64,000 bases of DNA. Origin: Paraburkholderia gardini (lineage in GTDB: Bacteria > Pseudomonadota > Gammaproteobacteria > Burkholderiales > Burkholderiaceae). This document shows, piece after piece, positions 36,230 to 46,513 of this stretch. Location of the stretch: positions 62,001 through 126,000 of the forward strand of contig NZ_CAJQYY010000010.1 of the NCBI RefSeq assembly GCF_907164575.1, given 5' to 3'. Below the pieces are notes generated by a model. That model was given only the letters and a program-made list of their open reading frames with translations. It did no database searches and had not been told where the DNA came from. How positions within the stretch are numbered: the stretch's first letter is position 1; every line of letters begins with the position of its first letter. The translations under genes were made by a program, and so were the position numbers.

Positions 36230-36341
36230 TGGTTGTAATCCTTGGACTTACCGGCAGCGCGTATTCTAACCGCGCCCAGCCATGTCAAAACCGCGTCTAA
36301 ACTATCGATTTTTAGATATTGATAGCTACGCGTTGAGCCGC

Positions 36342-37367
36342 TTAATAGTCGACCGGCAACGGGTCGAGACTACGCCACATATACCAGGTTGCAACGGTGC
36401 GCCACGGCTCCCAGTTCGCCGCGACCTCGCGCGCCTCGCTGCGCGTGACGGGCTCGCCGCTGAAGTAGTTCACGCTGATCGCGCGGATCAGGCCAAGATC
36501 GTCGAGCGGCAGGACGTCCGGACGCGACAGGTTGAAGATGAGGAACATCTCCGCCGTCCACCGGCCGATGCCGCGAATCTGCGTGAGCTCGGCGATCACC
36601 GCCTCGTCTTCCATCGACTCCCACTTGCCGACGTGCAGCGCGCCCGACACAAAGTGTTGCGCCAGATCGAGCACGTATTCCGACTTGCGCTTCGAGAGTC
36701 CGCATGCCATCAGCTTCTCCTGCCCCAGCCTGATGAACTGCTGCGGCACGAGCTTCGGGCACGCTGTTTCGACGCGCTGCCACACGGCCTGCGCGGCCGC
36801 GACGGAAATCTGCTGGCCGACGACCGAGCGCGCGAGCGTCACGAACGGGTCGCCGCGGCTCAGCAGATGCACGGGGCCGAACTTCGGGATCAGCTTCTTG
36901 AGAATACGGTCGCGTTTGACGAGATCGGCACATGCGCGGTCCCAGTATGGCGGACGCGTCACCTCGGGCGTGAGCCCGACGATCTGCACCGGCACGGCGA
37001 CTTCGGCCGACGTCGATGCACGGGTTTTGCGCACGACTTCGCCATCATGCAGCGTGTCGCGTGCGAGTTCCTGCACGTCGCCCGCGTGTTCCGCCGGCAA
37101 CGCGCCATTGCCTTTCACGTGCGGCTTGTGCACGGACTTCGCCAGCTTGCGCGGTGTATGCGATGCGCCGTTGAGCGCGCGTTTGCCCGCCACTTTCGTC
37201 GCGAGTCCAGCGGACACTTTCGCCGCTGCCGTTGCGCCGTTGCCCGCTGTCGAAGCCGCCTTCAGCGAGGGGCTTGCCTTACTGCGTGCGCGCGCCGTTT
37301 TCACCGCGGCGCTCGCGCCTGTTTGAGACGCGGCGCGTTTAGCCGGCGTCTTCGTGGCCGTTGCCAT
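36342..37367 (-). CDS. DNA-3-methyladenine glycosylase (AlkA-like) with basic N-terminal tail
   Basis: Excises alkylated purines. The C-terminal 200 residues are a HhH-GPD glycosylase: GDPFVTLARSVVGQQISVAA, then the helix-hairpin-helix LTQIRGIGRWTAEMF and the catalytic PLDDLGL (D289/D290). The first roughly 130 residues are unrelated, Ala/Lys/Thr/Arg-rich and resemble a histone-H1-like tail, with AKR and KAS steps. No signal peptide. The ATG at 37367 includes the tail. It follows cysS by 47 bases and precedes accA by 112 bases. Confidence 0.9.
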   Translation of the reverse strand: MATATKTPAKRAASQTGASAAVKTARARSKASPSLKAASTAGNGATAAAKVSAGLATKVAGKRALNGASHTPRKLAKSVHKPHVKGNGALPAEHAGDVQELARDTLHDGEVVRKTRASTSAEVAVPVQIVGLTPEVTRPPYWDRACADLVKRDRILKKLIPKFGPVHLLSRGDPFVTLARSVVGQQISVAAAQAVWQRVETACPKLVPQQFIRLGQEKLMACGLSKRKSEYVLDLAQHFVSGALHVGKWESMEDEAVIAELTQIRGIGRWTAEMFLIFNLSRPDVLPLDDLGLIRAISVNYFSGEPVTRSEAREVAANWEPWRTVATWYMWRSLDPLPVDY

Positions 37368-37414
37368 CCTGCCTCCTGCCTGGCGAGTCGATCAGAGGGA
37401 TGTTCGGGGCGCGC

Positions 37415-38824
37415 TCACACGCGGCGCCACTCGGTCAACCCGCCCGGTTTGTCTTCAAGTGCGATACCGGCTTCGAGCAACTCCGCCCGGATCCGGTCTG
37501 CTTCAGCGTAATCTTTCGCCTGCTTGGCGGCGACGCGTGCCGCGATTCTTGCTTCGATCGCGGCGGCATCGAGTGCGCCCTCGTTCGCGCTACCCGCGGC
37601 CTGCTGCAAAAAGACACGTGGCTCGCGACCGAGGAGACCCAGCAGACGTCCGAGCGCACGCAATCGCCGTGCGAGCGCTGCGTCGCGCGTACGGTTGACT
37701 TCGCTCGCCAGTTCGAACAGCACCGACACCGCAACCGGCGTATTGAAGTCGTCGTTCATCGCGGCCTGGAAACGTTGCGCGTGCGCTTCGTTCCAGTCGG
37801 GCGCGGCATCGTCCGCTGCTTCGTCGAGTTCGACATCCTTCAGCGCAGTGTAAAGACGTGTGAGCGCACTGCGCGCGTCGTCGATGTGCGTGTCGCTGTA
37901 GTTCAGCGGCGAACGGTAATGCGCGCGCGCGATGAAAAAGCGTACGACTTCGGCATCGTATCGCGCAAGCACTTCGCGAATCGTAAAGAAGTTGCCAAGC
38001 GACTTCGACATCTTTTCATTGTCGATCTGCACGTAGCCGTTGTGCATCCAGTAGTTCACAAACGTTTGCCCGGACGCGCCTTCGCTCTGTGCCAGTTCGT
38101 TCTCATGGTGCGGAAACTGCAGGTCCTGACCGCCGCCGTGAATGTCGAAGTGCTCGCCGAGCAGACTGCAGCTCATCGCCGAGCATTCAATGTGCCAGCC
38201 GGGACGGCCACGGCCGTACTTCGAATCCCAGCCCGTGTCGGCGGGCTCTTCCGGCTTCGACCTCTTCCACAATACGAAGTCGAGCGGGTCCTGTTTCGCG
38301 TCGTTCGCCGCGACGCGCTCGCCCGCGCGCAGATCCTCGATCGACTTGCCAGAAAGCTTTCCGTAGTTCGCGAATTTGCGCACGGCATAGTTCACGTCGC
38401 CATCCGTCGCCCGGTACGCGTAGCCATTTGCCTCGAGCGTCTCGATCATGCCGAGCATCTGTGGAATGAAGTCGGTGGCACGCGGCTCGATATCGGGCCG
38501 CGCGATGCCGAGCGCGTCCGCGTCTTCATGCAGCGCGGCGATAAAGCGGTCGGTCAGCGACTTGATTGTCTCGCCGTTTTCGACGGCGCGTCGAATGATC
38601 TTGTCATCGATATCGGTGATGTTGCGTACATACGTGACCTGATAGCCCAGTGTACGCAGCCAGCGCTGGACGATATCGAACACCACCATCACGCGCGCAT
38701 GACCGACGTGGCAGTAGTCGTACACGGTCATCCCGCAGACATACATCCGCACGACGCCCGCTTCGCGCGGCACGAAAGATTGCTTGTCACGCGCGAGCGT
38801 GTTGTAGATGCGCAGAGATTCCAT
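37415..38824 (-). CDS. cysS: Cysteinyl-tRNA synthetase
   Basis: Charges tRNA-Cys. The 469-residue protein has [20 protein letters not shown] at the N-terminus (zinc ligand Cys and HIGH-type HVGH), the remaining zinc ligands in WHIECSAM and PHHENELAQ, and the KMSKS motif in [11 protein letters not shown]. The ATG at 38824 ([10 protein letters not shown]) is the family start; the frame stays open 22 codons further. Divergent from the TPR-protein gene, 280 bases away. First gene of a probable cysS-alkA-like-accA run. Confidence 0.96.
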   Translation of the reverse strand: MESLRIYNTLARDKQSFVPREAGVVRMYVCGMTVYDYCHVGHARVMVVFDIVQRWLRTLGYQVTYVRNITDIDDKIIRRAVENGETIKSLTDRFIAALHEDADALGIARPDIEPRATDFIPQMLGMIETLEANGYAYRATDGDVNYAVRKFANYGKLSGKSIEDLRAGERVAANDAKQDPLDFVLWKRSKPEEPADTGWDSKYGRGRPGWHIECSAMSCSLLGEHFDIHGGGQDLQFPHHENELAQSEGASGQTFVNYWMHNGYVQIDNEKMSKSLGNFFTIREVLARYDAEVVRFFIARAHYRSPLNYSDTHIDDARSALTRLYTALKDVELDEAADDAAPDWNEAHAQRFQAAMNDDFNTPVAVSVLFELASEVNRTRDAALARRLRALGRLLGLLGREPRVFLQQAAGSANEGALDAAAIEARIAARVAAKQAKDYAEADRIRAELLEAGIALEDKPGGLTEWRRV

Positions 38825-39104
38825 AGAGACGATGCGTGGGCCGAAAGAAATCCGCATTGTGTTACGTGCATGCTGCACCCGGCGCTTCACAACCCGATTT
38901 CACAACCCGGTTTCACAACCTGGACGGGTACGACAGGGACAGCAGGCAAACGAAGCTGACAGCAAACCGGGGCATTTCGTGCTGCGGTCAGGCTGCATTC
39001 AAGGCGGAGACGACCACGAGTGGCGAAAAGACAGTCTGTGGTTCGACGGAACGCGCAGACCTTTTGTTAGAATGGGTCGGAGTATAACACCCAGACCTGA
39101 GCCT

Positions 39105-39815
39105 ATGAAACCTTCCAGCGGCCGCGCGCGACGCGCTGCGACCCTCGCCGCGACTGCGTTTTGCGGCGTTGCCCTCATGGTATTGGCGGGTCCCGCCGCG
39201 CACGCGCAGTCGAAAGCTGTCGTGGACGGCACACCGCAAATCGATGCGTCGATCGCACAGAAAGACTGGACCGGCGCACTGAAGCAGCTCGACGCGCGCA
39301 TCGCATCGAATCCGCGTGACGCACAGGCGAAGTTCAAGCGCGCCACGGTGCTCGCGCGCCTGAACCGCGACGACGACGCCATCGCTGCCTTCACCGAACT
39401 CACGCAGATGTATCCGGAACTGCCCGAGCCCTATAACAACCTCGCCGCGCTGTATGCGAAGGAAGGCCGCTATCCGGAAGCCCGCGCCGCACTCGAAACC
39501 GCGACCCGCGTCAATCCGGATTACGGCCTCGCGTACGAGAACCTCGGCGACCTGTATCTGCGTCTTGCCGCTGAATCGTACAAACGCGCGGAGGGCATCG
39601 GCCACGCGAGCGGCACGACACAGCAGCGTCTCGCCGACATCCAGAAGATCGTCTCGTCGCCGCCCGGCGGCAAGAAGACCCCGCGCAGGAACGCCGCGTC
39701 AGTCGACGACTACACCGCGCGCGCCGTGAACAATGTGACTGAAAGCCCGTCCTTCCAGTTCGGCGGCCCGACCGGCTCGCTCGCGGTGCCGCCTTACGTC
39801 GCGCCGTCGCAATAG
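39105..39815 (+). CDS. Exported TPR-repeat protein
   Basis: A 236-residue protein with a signal peptide of about 33 residues ([12 protein letters not shown] then QSKAV). It has about three tetratricopeptide repeats: around [40 protein letters not shown] and [15 protein letters not shown]. The C-terminus is low-complexity and ends [17 protein letters not shown]. Probably a periplasmic protein-interaction factor; partner unknown. The ATG at 39105 gives the signal peptide a correct start. It is 43 bases upstream of the periplasmic cyclophilin gene, so co-transcription is likely. Confidence 0.88.
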   Translation: MKPSSGRARRAATLAATAFCGVALMVLAGPAAHAQSKAVVDGTPQIDASIAQKDWTGALKQLDARIASNPRDAQAKFKRATVLARLNRDDDAIAAFTELTQMYPELPEPYNNLAALYAKEGRYPEARAALETATRVNPDYGLAYENLGDLYLRLAAESYKRAEGIGHASGTTQQRLADIQKIVSSPPGGKKTPRRNAASVDDYTARAVNNVTESPSFQFGGPTGSLAVPPYVAPSQ

Positions 39816-39858
39816 GCCCGCTTTTCGTCATCCCGATTTCTTCACCCCGAGGATTTAC

Positions 39859-40446
39859 ATGAAATGGTTGATGTTGGCGCTCGGTAGCGCCGCCCTGATC
39901 ACGAACGCGCCCGTCTTTGCACAAACGGGTTCACCGGCGCAGGCCGCGCATCCGTCCGTCCTCCTCAAGACATCGGAAGGCGACATTCGCGTCGAGCTGT
40001 TCCCTGAGAAGGCGCCGAAGACCGTCGCGAATTTCCTCGATTACGTGAAGTCCGGCCAGTACAGCGGCACGATTTTCCATCGTGTGATTCCGGGCTTCAT
40101 GATCCAGGGCGGCGGCTACACGACGAGCTTCGCCGAAAAGCCCACGCGCGCGCCGATTCCGCTCGAAAGCCGCAACGGTCTGAAAAATGCAGCGGGTACG
40201 CTCGCGATGGCGCGCACGAGCGATCCGGATTCGGCGACGGCGCAGTTCTTCATCAATACGGTGGATAACGCCGGCCTCGATTACCCGAATCCGGACGGCA
40301 ACGGCTACGCCGTGTTCGGCAAGGTCACGTCGGGCATGGACGTCGTGAAGAAGATCGAAAGTGAACCGACCACCACGCGCGGCCCGATGTCAGACGTGCC
40401 GCAAAAGCAGGTCGTGATCCAGTCGGCAACCATCATCAGCAAGTAA
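39859..40446 (+). CDS. ppiA: Periplasmic peptidyl-prolyl isomerase, cyclophilin type
   Basis: A 195-residue cyclophilin with a cleavable signal peptide (ending near NAPVFA then QTGSP). The catalytic core shows [34 protein letters not shown] and [14 protein letters not shown], with the active-site Arg in FHRV and the Phe/His environment of QFFIN. It assists folding in the periplasm. The ATG at 39859 follows GAGGATTTAC. The cytoplasmic paralogue is immediately downstream. Confidence 0.93.
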   Translation: MKWLMLALGSAALITNAPVFAQTGSPAQAAHPSVLLKTSEGDIRVELFPEKAPKTVANFLDYVKSGQYSGTIFHRVIPGFMIQGGGYTTSFAEKPTRAPIPLESRNGLKNAAGTLAMARTSDPDSATAQFFINTVDNAGLDYPNPDGNGYAVFGKVTSGMDVVKKIESEPTTTRGPMSDVPQKQVVIQSATIISK

Positions 40447-40500
40447 GCAGGTAACAACGCGCTTCGAACGCATCCGGAGCGCACCTGCGGAAACACCTCC

Positions 40501-40530
40501 GCGCGGACTGGCGACAGGCGCCGTCCGCGC
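40501..40530 (+). other. Strong hairpin between the two cyclophilin genes
   Basis: GCGCGGAC and GTCCGCGC pair, and inside them GGCG and CGCC pair, giving a nearly continuous 12-bp stem with one bulge and loop ACAGG. No T run follows. It probably modulates expression of one gene relative to the other. Confidence 0.55.
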
Positions 40531-40563
40531 CCTTCACTCACCTGTCAGTCAAAGGATCCCATC

Positions 40564-41058
40564 ATGGTCGAACTGCACACGAACCACGGCATCATCAAAC
40601 TCGAACTGGACGCCGAAAAAGCGCCGAAGTCGGTTGAAAACTTTCTCAACTACGTGAAGGCTGGTCATTACGACAACACGGTGTTCCACCGCGTGATCGA
40701 CGGCTTCATGATCCAGGGTGGCGGTTTCGAGCCGGGCATGAAGCAAAAGCCGACCGAAGCGCCGGTCACGAACGAAGCGAACAATGGCCTGAAGAACGTC
40801 AAGGGCTCGGTGGCGATGGCGCGCACGAACGATCCGCACTCGGCAACGGCCCAGTTCTTCATCAACGTGAACGACAACGACTTCCTGAACCACTCGTCGC
40901 CGACGCCGCAGGGCTGGGGCTACGCCGTGTTCGGCAAGGTTGTCGAAGGCCTGGATGTGCTCGACGCCATCCGCAAGGTAAAGACCGGTTCGAAGGGCTT
41001 TCACCAGGACGTGCCGGTCGACGACGTGATCATCGAAAAAGCCGTGATCGCCGAATAA
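40564..41058 (+). CDS. ppiB: Cytoplasmic peptidyl-prolyl isomerase, cyclophilin type
   Basis: A 164-residue cyclophilin without a signal peptide. It shares [38 protein letters not shown] and [14 protein letters not shown] with the upstream copy, pointing to a local duplication with gain or loss of the export signal. AAAGGATCC precedes the ATG at 40564. Followed by a weak stem-loop and lpxH. Confidence 0.95.
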   Translation: MVELHTNHGIIKLELDAEKAPKSVENFLNYVKAGHYDNTVFHRVIDGFMIQGGGFEPGMKQKPTEAPVTNEANNGLKNVKGSVAMARTNDPHSATAQFFINVNDNDFLNHSSPTPQGWGYAVFGKVVEGLDVLDAIRKVKTGSKGFHQDVPVDDVIIEKAVIAE

Positions 41059-41083
41059 TCGCGGCATCGCGCACGAGACAGGA

Positions 41084-41108
41084 GAGGCGGCGTTTCATGC
41101 CGCCTCTT
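41084..41108 (+). terminator. Weak stem-loop terminator after ppiB
   Basis: GAGGCGGC/GCCGCCTC with a seven-base loop, followed by only TTCCGGTTT. It may allow readthrough into lpxH, which starts 34 bases on. Confidence 0.45.
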
Positions 41109-41141
41109 CCGGTTTAACGCAGGACATCACGAGCACCTTCA

Positions 41142-41951
41142 ATGCTGCAAGAAAGGCCGCTGCGAAGCGTCGCCGCGGGCGTGCCTGGCGAGGACAAACG
41201 CCCGCACGCCGCACGCCCGTTTTTTCTCATCTCCGATCTTCATCTGAGTGAGGCGATTCCGTGCACGGTCGCCGCGTTCGAGCATTTCATCCGCGTGACG
41301 GCCGGTCAGGCGGATTCGGTCTTCATTCTCGGCGATCTGTTCGAGTACTGGATTGGCGACGACATGCTCGTCGCGCCCGATGGCGATCCGTTCGTCGCCC
41401 GCATGGCGGCGCTGATGCATACGCTGACCGAGCGCGGCATCGCGCTCTACATCATGCATGGCAACCGGGATTTCCTGCTCGGCAAGCGCTTCATGAAAGC
41501 GGCCGGCGCGATCTGGCTCCCGGACCCGTTTGTCATCACCGCGTTCGGCACGCGCATCGCGCTCGCGCACGGAGACGGGCTCTGTACAGCCGATCGCGGC
41601 TATCAGGTGTTTCGCCGCTTCGCGCGCAATCGGGCGGTGCAGGCGCTGTTTCTGGCGTGGCCGTTCAGGTGGCGCAGGAAGCTCGCGGAACGGATGCGCT
41701 CAGCGAGCGAAGAAGGCCGCTCGCGACCCGTCTCGCCGAAATACGACGTGACGTCGAAAGCGATCGCGGCGCTGTTTCGCAAATCCAGGACGAAAACGAT
41801 CATTCACGGCCACACGCACCGCCCCGCGACGCACGTCGAACCCGGCGGCACGCGCTGGGTTCTGCCCGACTGGGAACTCGATCACGGCACACGGCGCGGC
41901 GGCTATCTGCGTATCGATGCCGAGGGCTTCAAGGTCCTGCCGCTGGACTGA
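41142..41951 (+). CDS. lpxH: UDP-2,3-diacylglucosamine pyrophosphatase LpxH
   Basis: Hydrolyses UDP-diacylglucosamine to lipid X in lipid A synthesis, at the inner face of the membrane. The 269-residue calcineurin-like enzyme has all metal motifs: SDLHLSE (D32, H34), GDLFEYWIGDD (D65), GNRDFLLG, AHGDGLCT and HGHTHRPATH. The N-terminus is about 20 residues longer than in E. coli (RPLRSVAAGVPGED stretch); a start nearer FFLISDLHL is possible but lacks an ATG. Confidence 0.95.
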   Translation: MLQERPLRSVAAGVPGEDKRPHAARPFFLISDLHLSEAIPCTVAAFEHFIRVTAGQADSVFILGDLFEYWIGDDMLVAPDGDPFVARMAALMHTLTERGIALYIMHGNRDFLLGKRFMKAAGAIWLPDPFVITAFGTRIALAHGDGLCTADRGYQVFRRFARNRAVQALFLAWPFRWRRKLAERMRSASEEGRSRPVSPKYDVTSKAIAALFRKSRTKTIIHGHTHRPATHVEPGGTRWVLPDWELDHGTRRGGYLRIDAEGFKVLPLD

Positions 41952-42014
41952 CGGCCCGACGCGACCGGACCCGGACGCCACGCACGCACGATCGCGCACG
42001 CAATGCGAGCGAGA

Positions 42015-42806
42015 TCAACCCTGCTCGACTTTTCCTTCGATGGCCGCCGACAGCCGACGCAGATCCAGCAACGCCGCATCCGCGCCGTTCAACGCTTCGA
42101 GGGTCGTGCCGAGCCGCTCCAGCGCGGCGACGATTTCGTCGATGCGCTGCGTCTGCGTCGCCGCGTGATCGATCAGGCCGTGAATCGCGAGCGACACGGG
42201 ATCGTCCGCATTCGGCGTGATGCCGTACGCGCAAAAGCCGCTTCGGAGCGGCACCGGTTTCGCTTCGCCTGCTTTCGCGGCCGTGCCTGCGGCGGGCACG
42301 ATCACGCGCGCCGGATTGCCGACCGCCGTGCCGCCCGCGGGCACCGGTTTCACGACGACCGCGTTCGAGCCGATCTTCGCATCCGCGCCGACCGTAAAGC
42401 CGCCGAGCACCTTCGCACCCGCGCCAACAATCACACCGCGTCCGAGCGTCGGATGCCGCTTCGCGCCGCGCTCGAGCGACGTGCCGCCGAGCGTCACGCC
42501 CTGATAGATCGTGCAGTCGTCACCGATTTCGGCGGTCTCGCCGATCACGACGCCCATGCCGTGATCGATGAATACGCGCCGGCCAACAGTCGCCCCCGGA
42601 TGGATTTCGATACCGGTCAGAAAGCGTGCGAGCTGCGAGACAAAGCGCGCGAGCCAGCGGCGTTTCGCACGCCAGCACGCATGCGCGAGGCGGTGCAGCA
42701 CGAGCGCGTGGAGGCCCGGATAACACGTGAGAACTTCCCAGGCGCCGCGGGCGGCGGGATCGCGCTCGCGGATCGTGGCGATGTCTTCGCGAAGTCTTTT
42801 CAACAT
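42015..42806 (-). CDS. cysE: Serine O-acetyltransferase
   Basis: Makes O-acetylserine for cysteine synthesis. The 263-residue protein has the N-terminal helical domain with [20 protein letters not shown], then the left-handed beta-helix with [20 protein letters not shown] and [20 protein letters not shown], including the catalytic histidine of IDHG. The C-terminus continues about 75 residues past the beta-helix, longer than in enteric CysE. The ATG at 42806 is chosen; no clear ribosome-binding site is seen. It follows trmJ on the same strand. Confidence 0.93.
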   Translation of the reverse strand: MLKRLREDIATIRERDPAARGAWEVLTCYPGLHALVLHRLAHACWRAKRRWLARFVSQLARFLTGIEIHPGATVGRRVFIDHGMGVVIGETAEIGDDCTIYQGVTLGGTSLERGAKRHPTLGRGVIVGAGAKVLGGFTVGADAKIGSNAVVVKPVPAGGTAVGNPARVIVPAAGTAAKAGEAKPVPLRSGFCAYGITPNADDPVSLAIHGLIDHAATQTQRIDEIVAALERLGTTLEALNGADAALLDLRRLSAAIEGKVEQG

Positions 42807-43041
42807 GGCAATCAGGCTGACGTGGGGTGAGGCTTCGTTGCCGCTGGCGGCTTCGCCGGACAACGGATAACGGCGTGGCGGCAACGGGCACCGGACGGAC
42901 GGCTGCAAATCCAGCCGCGCCGCTTTGCTTATGACGTTTTCAGCGATTGTAGGGGGATTGCGCAAACGCTGCTGGAAGCCCGCGCTGGCGACAAGGTCGT
43001 CGCCGCGGCCGGTCACGTGGCACGCCACGGCCACGCCCGGA

Positions 43042-43884
43042 CTATTTTCCGGACGGCTTGACCTTCAGCAGAATGTGTTTGGCGATGCCGCGCACGATGT
43101 TGACCTCTTCGCGCTCGAGGCCTGAACGGGCGAAGAGCCGTCGCAGGCGCGACATCAGCTTCTTCGGATTGACGGGATCGAGAAAGTCCAGCGCGATCAG
43201 CGCGTTTTCCAGATGCACGTACATGCGCTCGATTTCGTCGCTGGCCGCGCGCGGCGACACGTCCGGATCGACGCTGCCCGTGGCGCTGCTATCGGCGGCT
43301 TCCAGATAGGCCATGCGCAATTCGTACGACAGCACCTGGATTGCCTGCGCCAGATTAAGCGAGCTGTATGCGGGATTGGCAGGAATATGCGCGAGCACGC
43401 TGCAACGCTCGACGTCCTCGTTCGAGAGGCCCGTGCGTTCGTTGCCGAACACCAGCGCGATCTCGCCCTGCGCCGCGTGGCCGCGCGCCTGCGCCGCGGC
43501 GGCGCGCGGCGAGAGCTGCGGCGGACCGTATTCGCGCGCGCGCGCCGTCAGCGCGATCGACCACTGGACGCCGTTCAGCGCGTCGGTCAGCGACGGTACG
43601 ACATGAGCGCACGCCAGTACGTCGTCGGCGCCGCTCGCCATCGCGATCGCTTCCGGGTCGTTCTGCACGTTCGCGACGCGCGGCGTGACGAGCACCAGCC
43701 GCGAAAAACCCATCGTCTTGACCGCGCGCGCGGCCGCACCGACGTTGCCGGGATGACTCGGCTCGACGAGCACGAAGCGCGTCGACGTAAAGCCGCCGCG
43801 TACGGGCCCGGCGCTGTCGGCCGGCGCGCCCGGCAGAGCGGATGGTTCACGGGAAGGGGACGACGGGTGCTGGATTTCGGTCAC
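43042..43884 (-). CDS. trmJ: tRNA (cytidine/uridine-32-2'-O)-methyltransferase TrmJ
   Basis: SPOUT-family methyltransferase modifying the 2'-O of residue 32 in tRNAs. The 280-residue protein has the catalytic N-term [20 protein letters not shown], the middle [19 protein letters not shown], and the knot [20 protein letters not shown], all diagnostic for TrmJ/TrmL-type enzymes; the long C-terminal arm fits TrmJ. The start is a GTG at 43884 and lacks a clear ribosome-binding site; a low-complexity stretch of about 30 residues precedes the fold. It lies 235 bases upstream of cysE. Confidence 0.92.
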   Translation of the reverse strand: MTEIQHPSSPSREPSALPGAPADSAGPVRGGFTSTRFVLVEPSHPGNVGAAARAVKTMGFSRLVLVTPRVANVQNDPEAIAMASGADDVLACAHVVPSLTDALNGVQWSIALTARAREYGPPQLSPRAAAAQARGHAAQGEIALVFGNERTGLSNEDVERCSVLAHIPANPAYSSLNLAQAIQVLSYELRMAYLEAADSSATGSVDPDVSPRAASDEIERMYVHLENALIALDFLDPVNPKKLMSRLRRLFARSGLEREEVNIVRGIAKHILLKVKPSGK

Positions 43885-44170
43885 GGATGACTTTCGACTG
43901 ACTGGAGAACTCCTATGGTAGCGCCATCCACCCTCGTGCGAGCCGGCTTTCGGGCGCTTCGGGCGTGCGGCGCTGCCGGAAGCACCCAGACTCGGGTAAA
44001 ATCACGGAATTCGCGTCGCCGCTGAACGCTTCAGAGGCGTACGCCCCGCTCTTCTTCAATTCGTCTCCGTCGACGGAACGTGTGTTCGATCACCTCAACG
44101 CGAACGTTCCAGTTGTTTACCGTTATTACCGGACTGCCGCCGCGGCCGTCCGGCACAAGGATCCCGGCTC

Positions 44171-44974
44171 ATGCATCCCATGCTGAACATCGCTGTCAAG
44201 GCCGCCCGTCGCGGCGGGCAGATCATCAACCGCGCGTCGCTCGATCTGGATCTTGTCCAGGTCAGCAAGAAGCAGCACAACGATTTCGTCACGGAGGTCG
44301 ACAAGGCGTCGGAAGCCGCGATCATCGATACGCTGAAGACCGCCTACCCCGATCACGCGATCCTCGCCGAAGAATCCGGCAAGTCCGACAACGAGTCGGA
44401 ATTCCAGTGGATCATCGATCCGCTCGACGGCACCACGAATTTCATCCACGGTTTCCAGTATTACTGCGTGTCGATTGCGCTGGCGCACAAGGGTATCGTG
44501 ACGCAGGCCGTCGTCTATGACCCGACCCGCAACGACCTCTTCACCGCCTCGCGCGGCCGTGGCGCGTTCCTGAACGACCGCCGCATCCGCGTCGGCCGTC
44601 GCGACCGTCTGGCCGACGGCCTGATCGGCACCGGCTTCCCGTTCCGCGAAAAGGAAGGCCTCGAAGCGTACAACCGTCTGTTCACCGAGATGACGAATTC
44701 GTGCGCGGGCCTGCGCCGGCCGGGCGCGGCCGCGCTCGATCTGGCGAACGTCGCCGCGGGCCGCCTCGACGGCTTCTTCGAGCAGGGCATCAACGCGTGG
44801 GACGTGGCAGCGGGCAGCCTGCTGATCACGGAAGCGGGCGGTCTGGTGGGCAACTACACGGGCGACTCGGAATTCCTGCACGTTGGCGAAATCGTCGCGG
44901 GCAACCCGAAGATGTATGCGCAGATGGTGCCGATTCTCAGCAAGTACAGCCGCACGAAGCAGCAAGCGGCTTGA
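44171..44974 (+). CDS. suhB: Inositol-1-monophosphatase family protein SuhB
   Basis: A 267-residue phosphatase. The metal-binding set is complete: EESG, then [13 protein letters not shown], and [15 protein letters not shown]. SuhB proteins hydrolyse inositol monophosphate in vitro and bind RNA polymerase/Nus factors to promote rRNA antitermination; which matters here is not visible. The ATG at 44171 is the family start ([19 protein letters not shown]). A very strong terminator follows. Confidence 0.94.
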   Translation: MHPMLNIAVKAARRGGQIINRASLDLDLVQVSKKQHNDFVTEVDKASEAAIIDTLKTAYPDHAILAEESGKSDNESEFQWIIDPLDGTTNFIHGFQYYCVSIALAHKGIVTQAVVYDPTRNDLFTASRGRGAFLNDRRIRVGRRDRLADGLIGTGFPFREKEGLEAYNRLFTEMTNSCAGLRRPGAAALDLANVAAGRLDGFFEQGINAWDVAAGSLLITEAGGLVGNYTGDSEFLHVGEIVAGNPKMYAQMVPILSKYSRTKQQAA

Positions 44975-44980
44975 TGCACG

Positions 44981-45012
44981 AACGAAAAAGCGGCTTCGGC
45001 CGCTTTTTCGTT
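44981..45012 (+). terminator. Terminator with a UUCG tetraloop after suhB
   Basis: A 14-bp stem AACGAAAAAGCGGC/GCCGCTTTTTCGTT closed by the stable TTCG loop. It starts six bases after the suhB stop and could act in both directions. Confidence 0.9.
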
Positions 45013-45096
45013 ATGGCGTCGGCGCGGGTTGGACGGCCGCTTCGGATCCCGCCCGATGCACCTTGATGTACTCTGTCGCGCGCTCCGGTCCGCTTC

Positions 45097-46395
45097 ATGA
45101 AAAAAGGTTTCTATACGATCATTGCGGCACAGTTTGTGTCGTCGCTGGCGGACAACGCGTTGCTCATCGCGGCGATCGCGCTTCTGACCGTGATCCAGTC
45201 GCCGGCGTGGATCACGCCGCTGCTGCAGATCTTCTTCACGATTTCCTACGTGCTGCTCGCGCCTTTCGTCGGCGCGTTCGCCGATGCGCTGCAAAAACGC
45301 CACGTGATGTTCGTCTCGAACGCGCTGAAGGCGGCCGGCTGCCTGATGATGATCGCCGGCGTGCATCCGATGATCGCGTATGGCGTGGTCGGCTTTGGCG
45401 CCGCGGCGTATTCGCCGGCCAAATACGGCATCCTGACGGAACTGCTCCCCGCCGAAAAACTCGTCGCCGCGAACGCGTGGCTGGAATCGGCGACAGTGCT
45501 CTCGACGATCGTCGGCACGATGGTGGGCGGTGCACTCATCAGCACGCTCGCGACGAAATTCGTCGCGCGGGCGCATCTGCCGATGATCCATACGGCCGCC
45601 GGTCTCGCGATGCTCGCCGTGATGCTCACCTATGCGGCGGCCGCGGCGATCAACATCGCCATACCTGACACCGGCGCGCGTTATCCGAACCGCCTCGTCG
45701 AACCAGGGAAACTGGTCGGCGACTTCGCGAACAGCTTCAACGTGCTATGGGCCGACAAGCTTGCGCAGATCGCGCTGTGGGTCACGACGCTGATGTGGGG
45801 CGGCGCCGTCACGCTGCAGCTGCTCGTGCTCAAGTGGGCTGACGTGAACCTTGGCCTGTCGCTGTCGAAAGCGGCGGTCATGCAGGGCGTCACTGGTCTC
45901 GGGATCGCGCTGGGCGCCGCGGCCGCGGCCGCGTGGGTCCCGTTGCGCGGCTCGCTGCGCGTGCTGCCGGTCGGCATCGTGACGGGAGCGGTGGCGATCG
46001 CGATGGCGTTCTACAGCAAGGGGCTCTTCCCGGCCGGCACGGGCATCAAGATTGGCCCACTGGTCGCGCCGGCGTATATCGTGCTCGCCTATCCGCTGAT
46101 GATTCTGCTCGGCACACTGTCAGGGTTTTTCATCGTGCCGATGAACGCTATCCTGCAGCATCGTGGTGCGACGCTGCTGAGCGCGGGACACTCCATCGCC
46201 GTGCAGAACTTCAACCAGAACCTGGCCGTTCTTCTGATGCTCGGCGCGTACGCATTGATGCTGACGGCGAAGGTGCCGGTACAGTGGATCATCGTCGTGT
46301 TCGGCACGTTCATCACGTTCATGATGTGGCTTGCCAGACGGCGCAGCCTGATGAACGCACGCAAGGCCGACATGCGGGCGCTGGTCGAAGAGTAA
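45097..46395 (+). CDS. lplT: Lysophospholipid transporter LplT (copy 2)
   Basis: A 432-residue MFS transporter closely related to the copy at 1999-3306: both begin MKKGFYTI(I/M)AAQF, both have GFGAAAYSPAKYGILTELLP, and both end with an ASGHSIAVQNFN(Q/E)NL-type segment and a long final helix. The two differ through most loop regions, so this is an old duplication, not a recent copy. It stands between suhB and mutS, again with no aas-like acyltransferase nearby. The ATG at 45097 is the family start. Confidence 0.9.
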   Translation: MKKGFYTIIAAQFVSSLADNALLIAAIALLTVIQSPAWITPLLQIFFTISYVLLAPFVGAFADALQKRHVMFVSNALKAAGCLMMIAGVHPMIAYGVVGFGAAAYSPAKYGILTELLPAEKLVAANAWLESATVLSTIVGTMVGGALISTLATKFVARAHLPMIHTAAGLAMLAVMLTYAAAAAINIAIPDTGARYPNRLVEPGKLVGDFANSFNVLWADKLAQIALWVTTLMWGGAVTLQLLVLKWADVNLGLSLSKAAVMQGVTGLGIALGAAAAAAWVPLRGSLRVLPVGIVTGAVAIAMAFYSKGLFPAGTGIKIGPLVAPAYIVLAYPLMILLGTLSGFFIVPMNAILQHRGATLLSAGHSIAVQNFNQNLAVLLMLGAYALMLTAKVPVQWIIVVFGTFITFMMWLARRRSLMNARKADMRALVEE

Positions 46396-46513
46396 AAAAC
46401 GTGACAACCGGCGCACGGATAGCGAACCCCGGGCGAATCCCGCCTGGACGCGCTGCCCATCCGGCCAGGTTCACAGGCGACGCAGGCGGGTTAAACTCAC
46501 GCCCTGAACACCA

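Noticed and set aside
36263..36288. TTGACA and TAGAAT upstream of accA as a promoter
   Set aside because: The boxes are only 14 bases apart, too close for a typical sigma-70 promoter; not listed as a feature.
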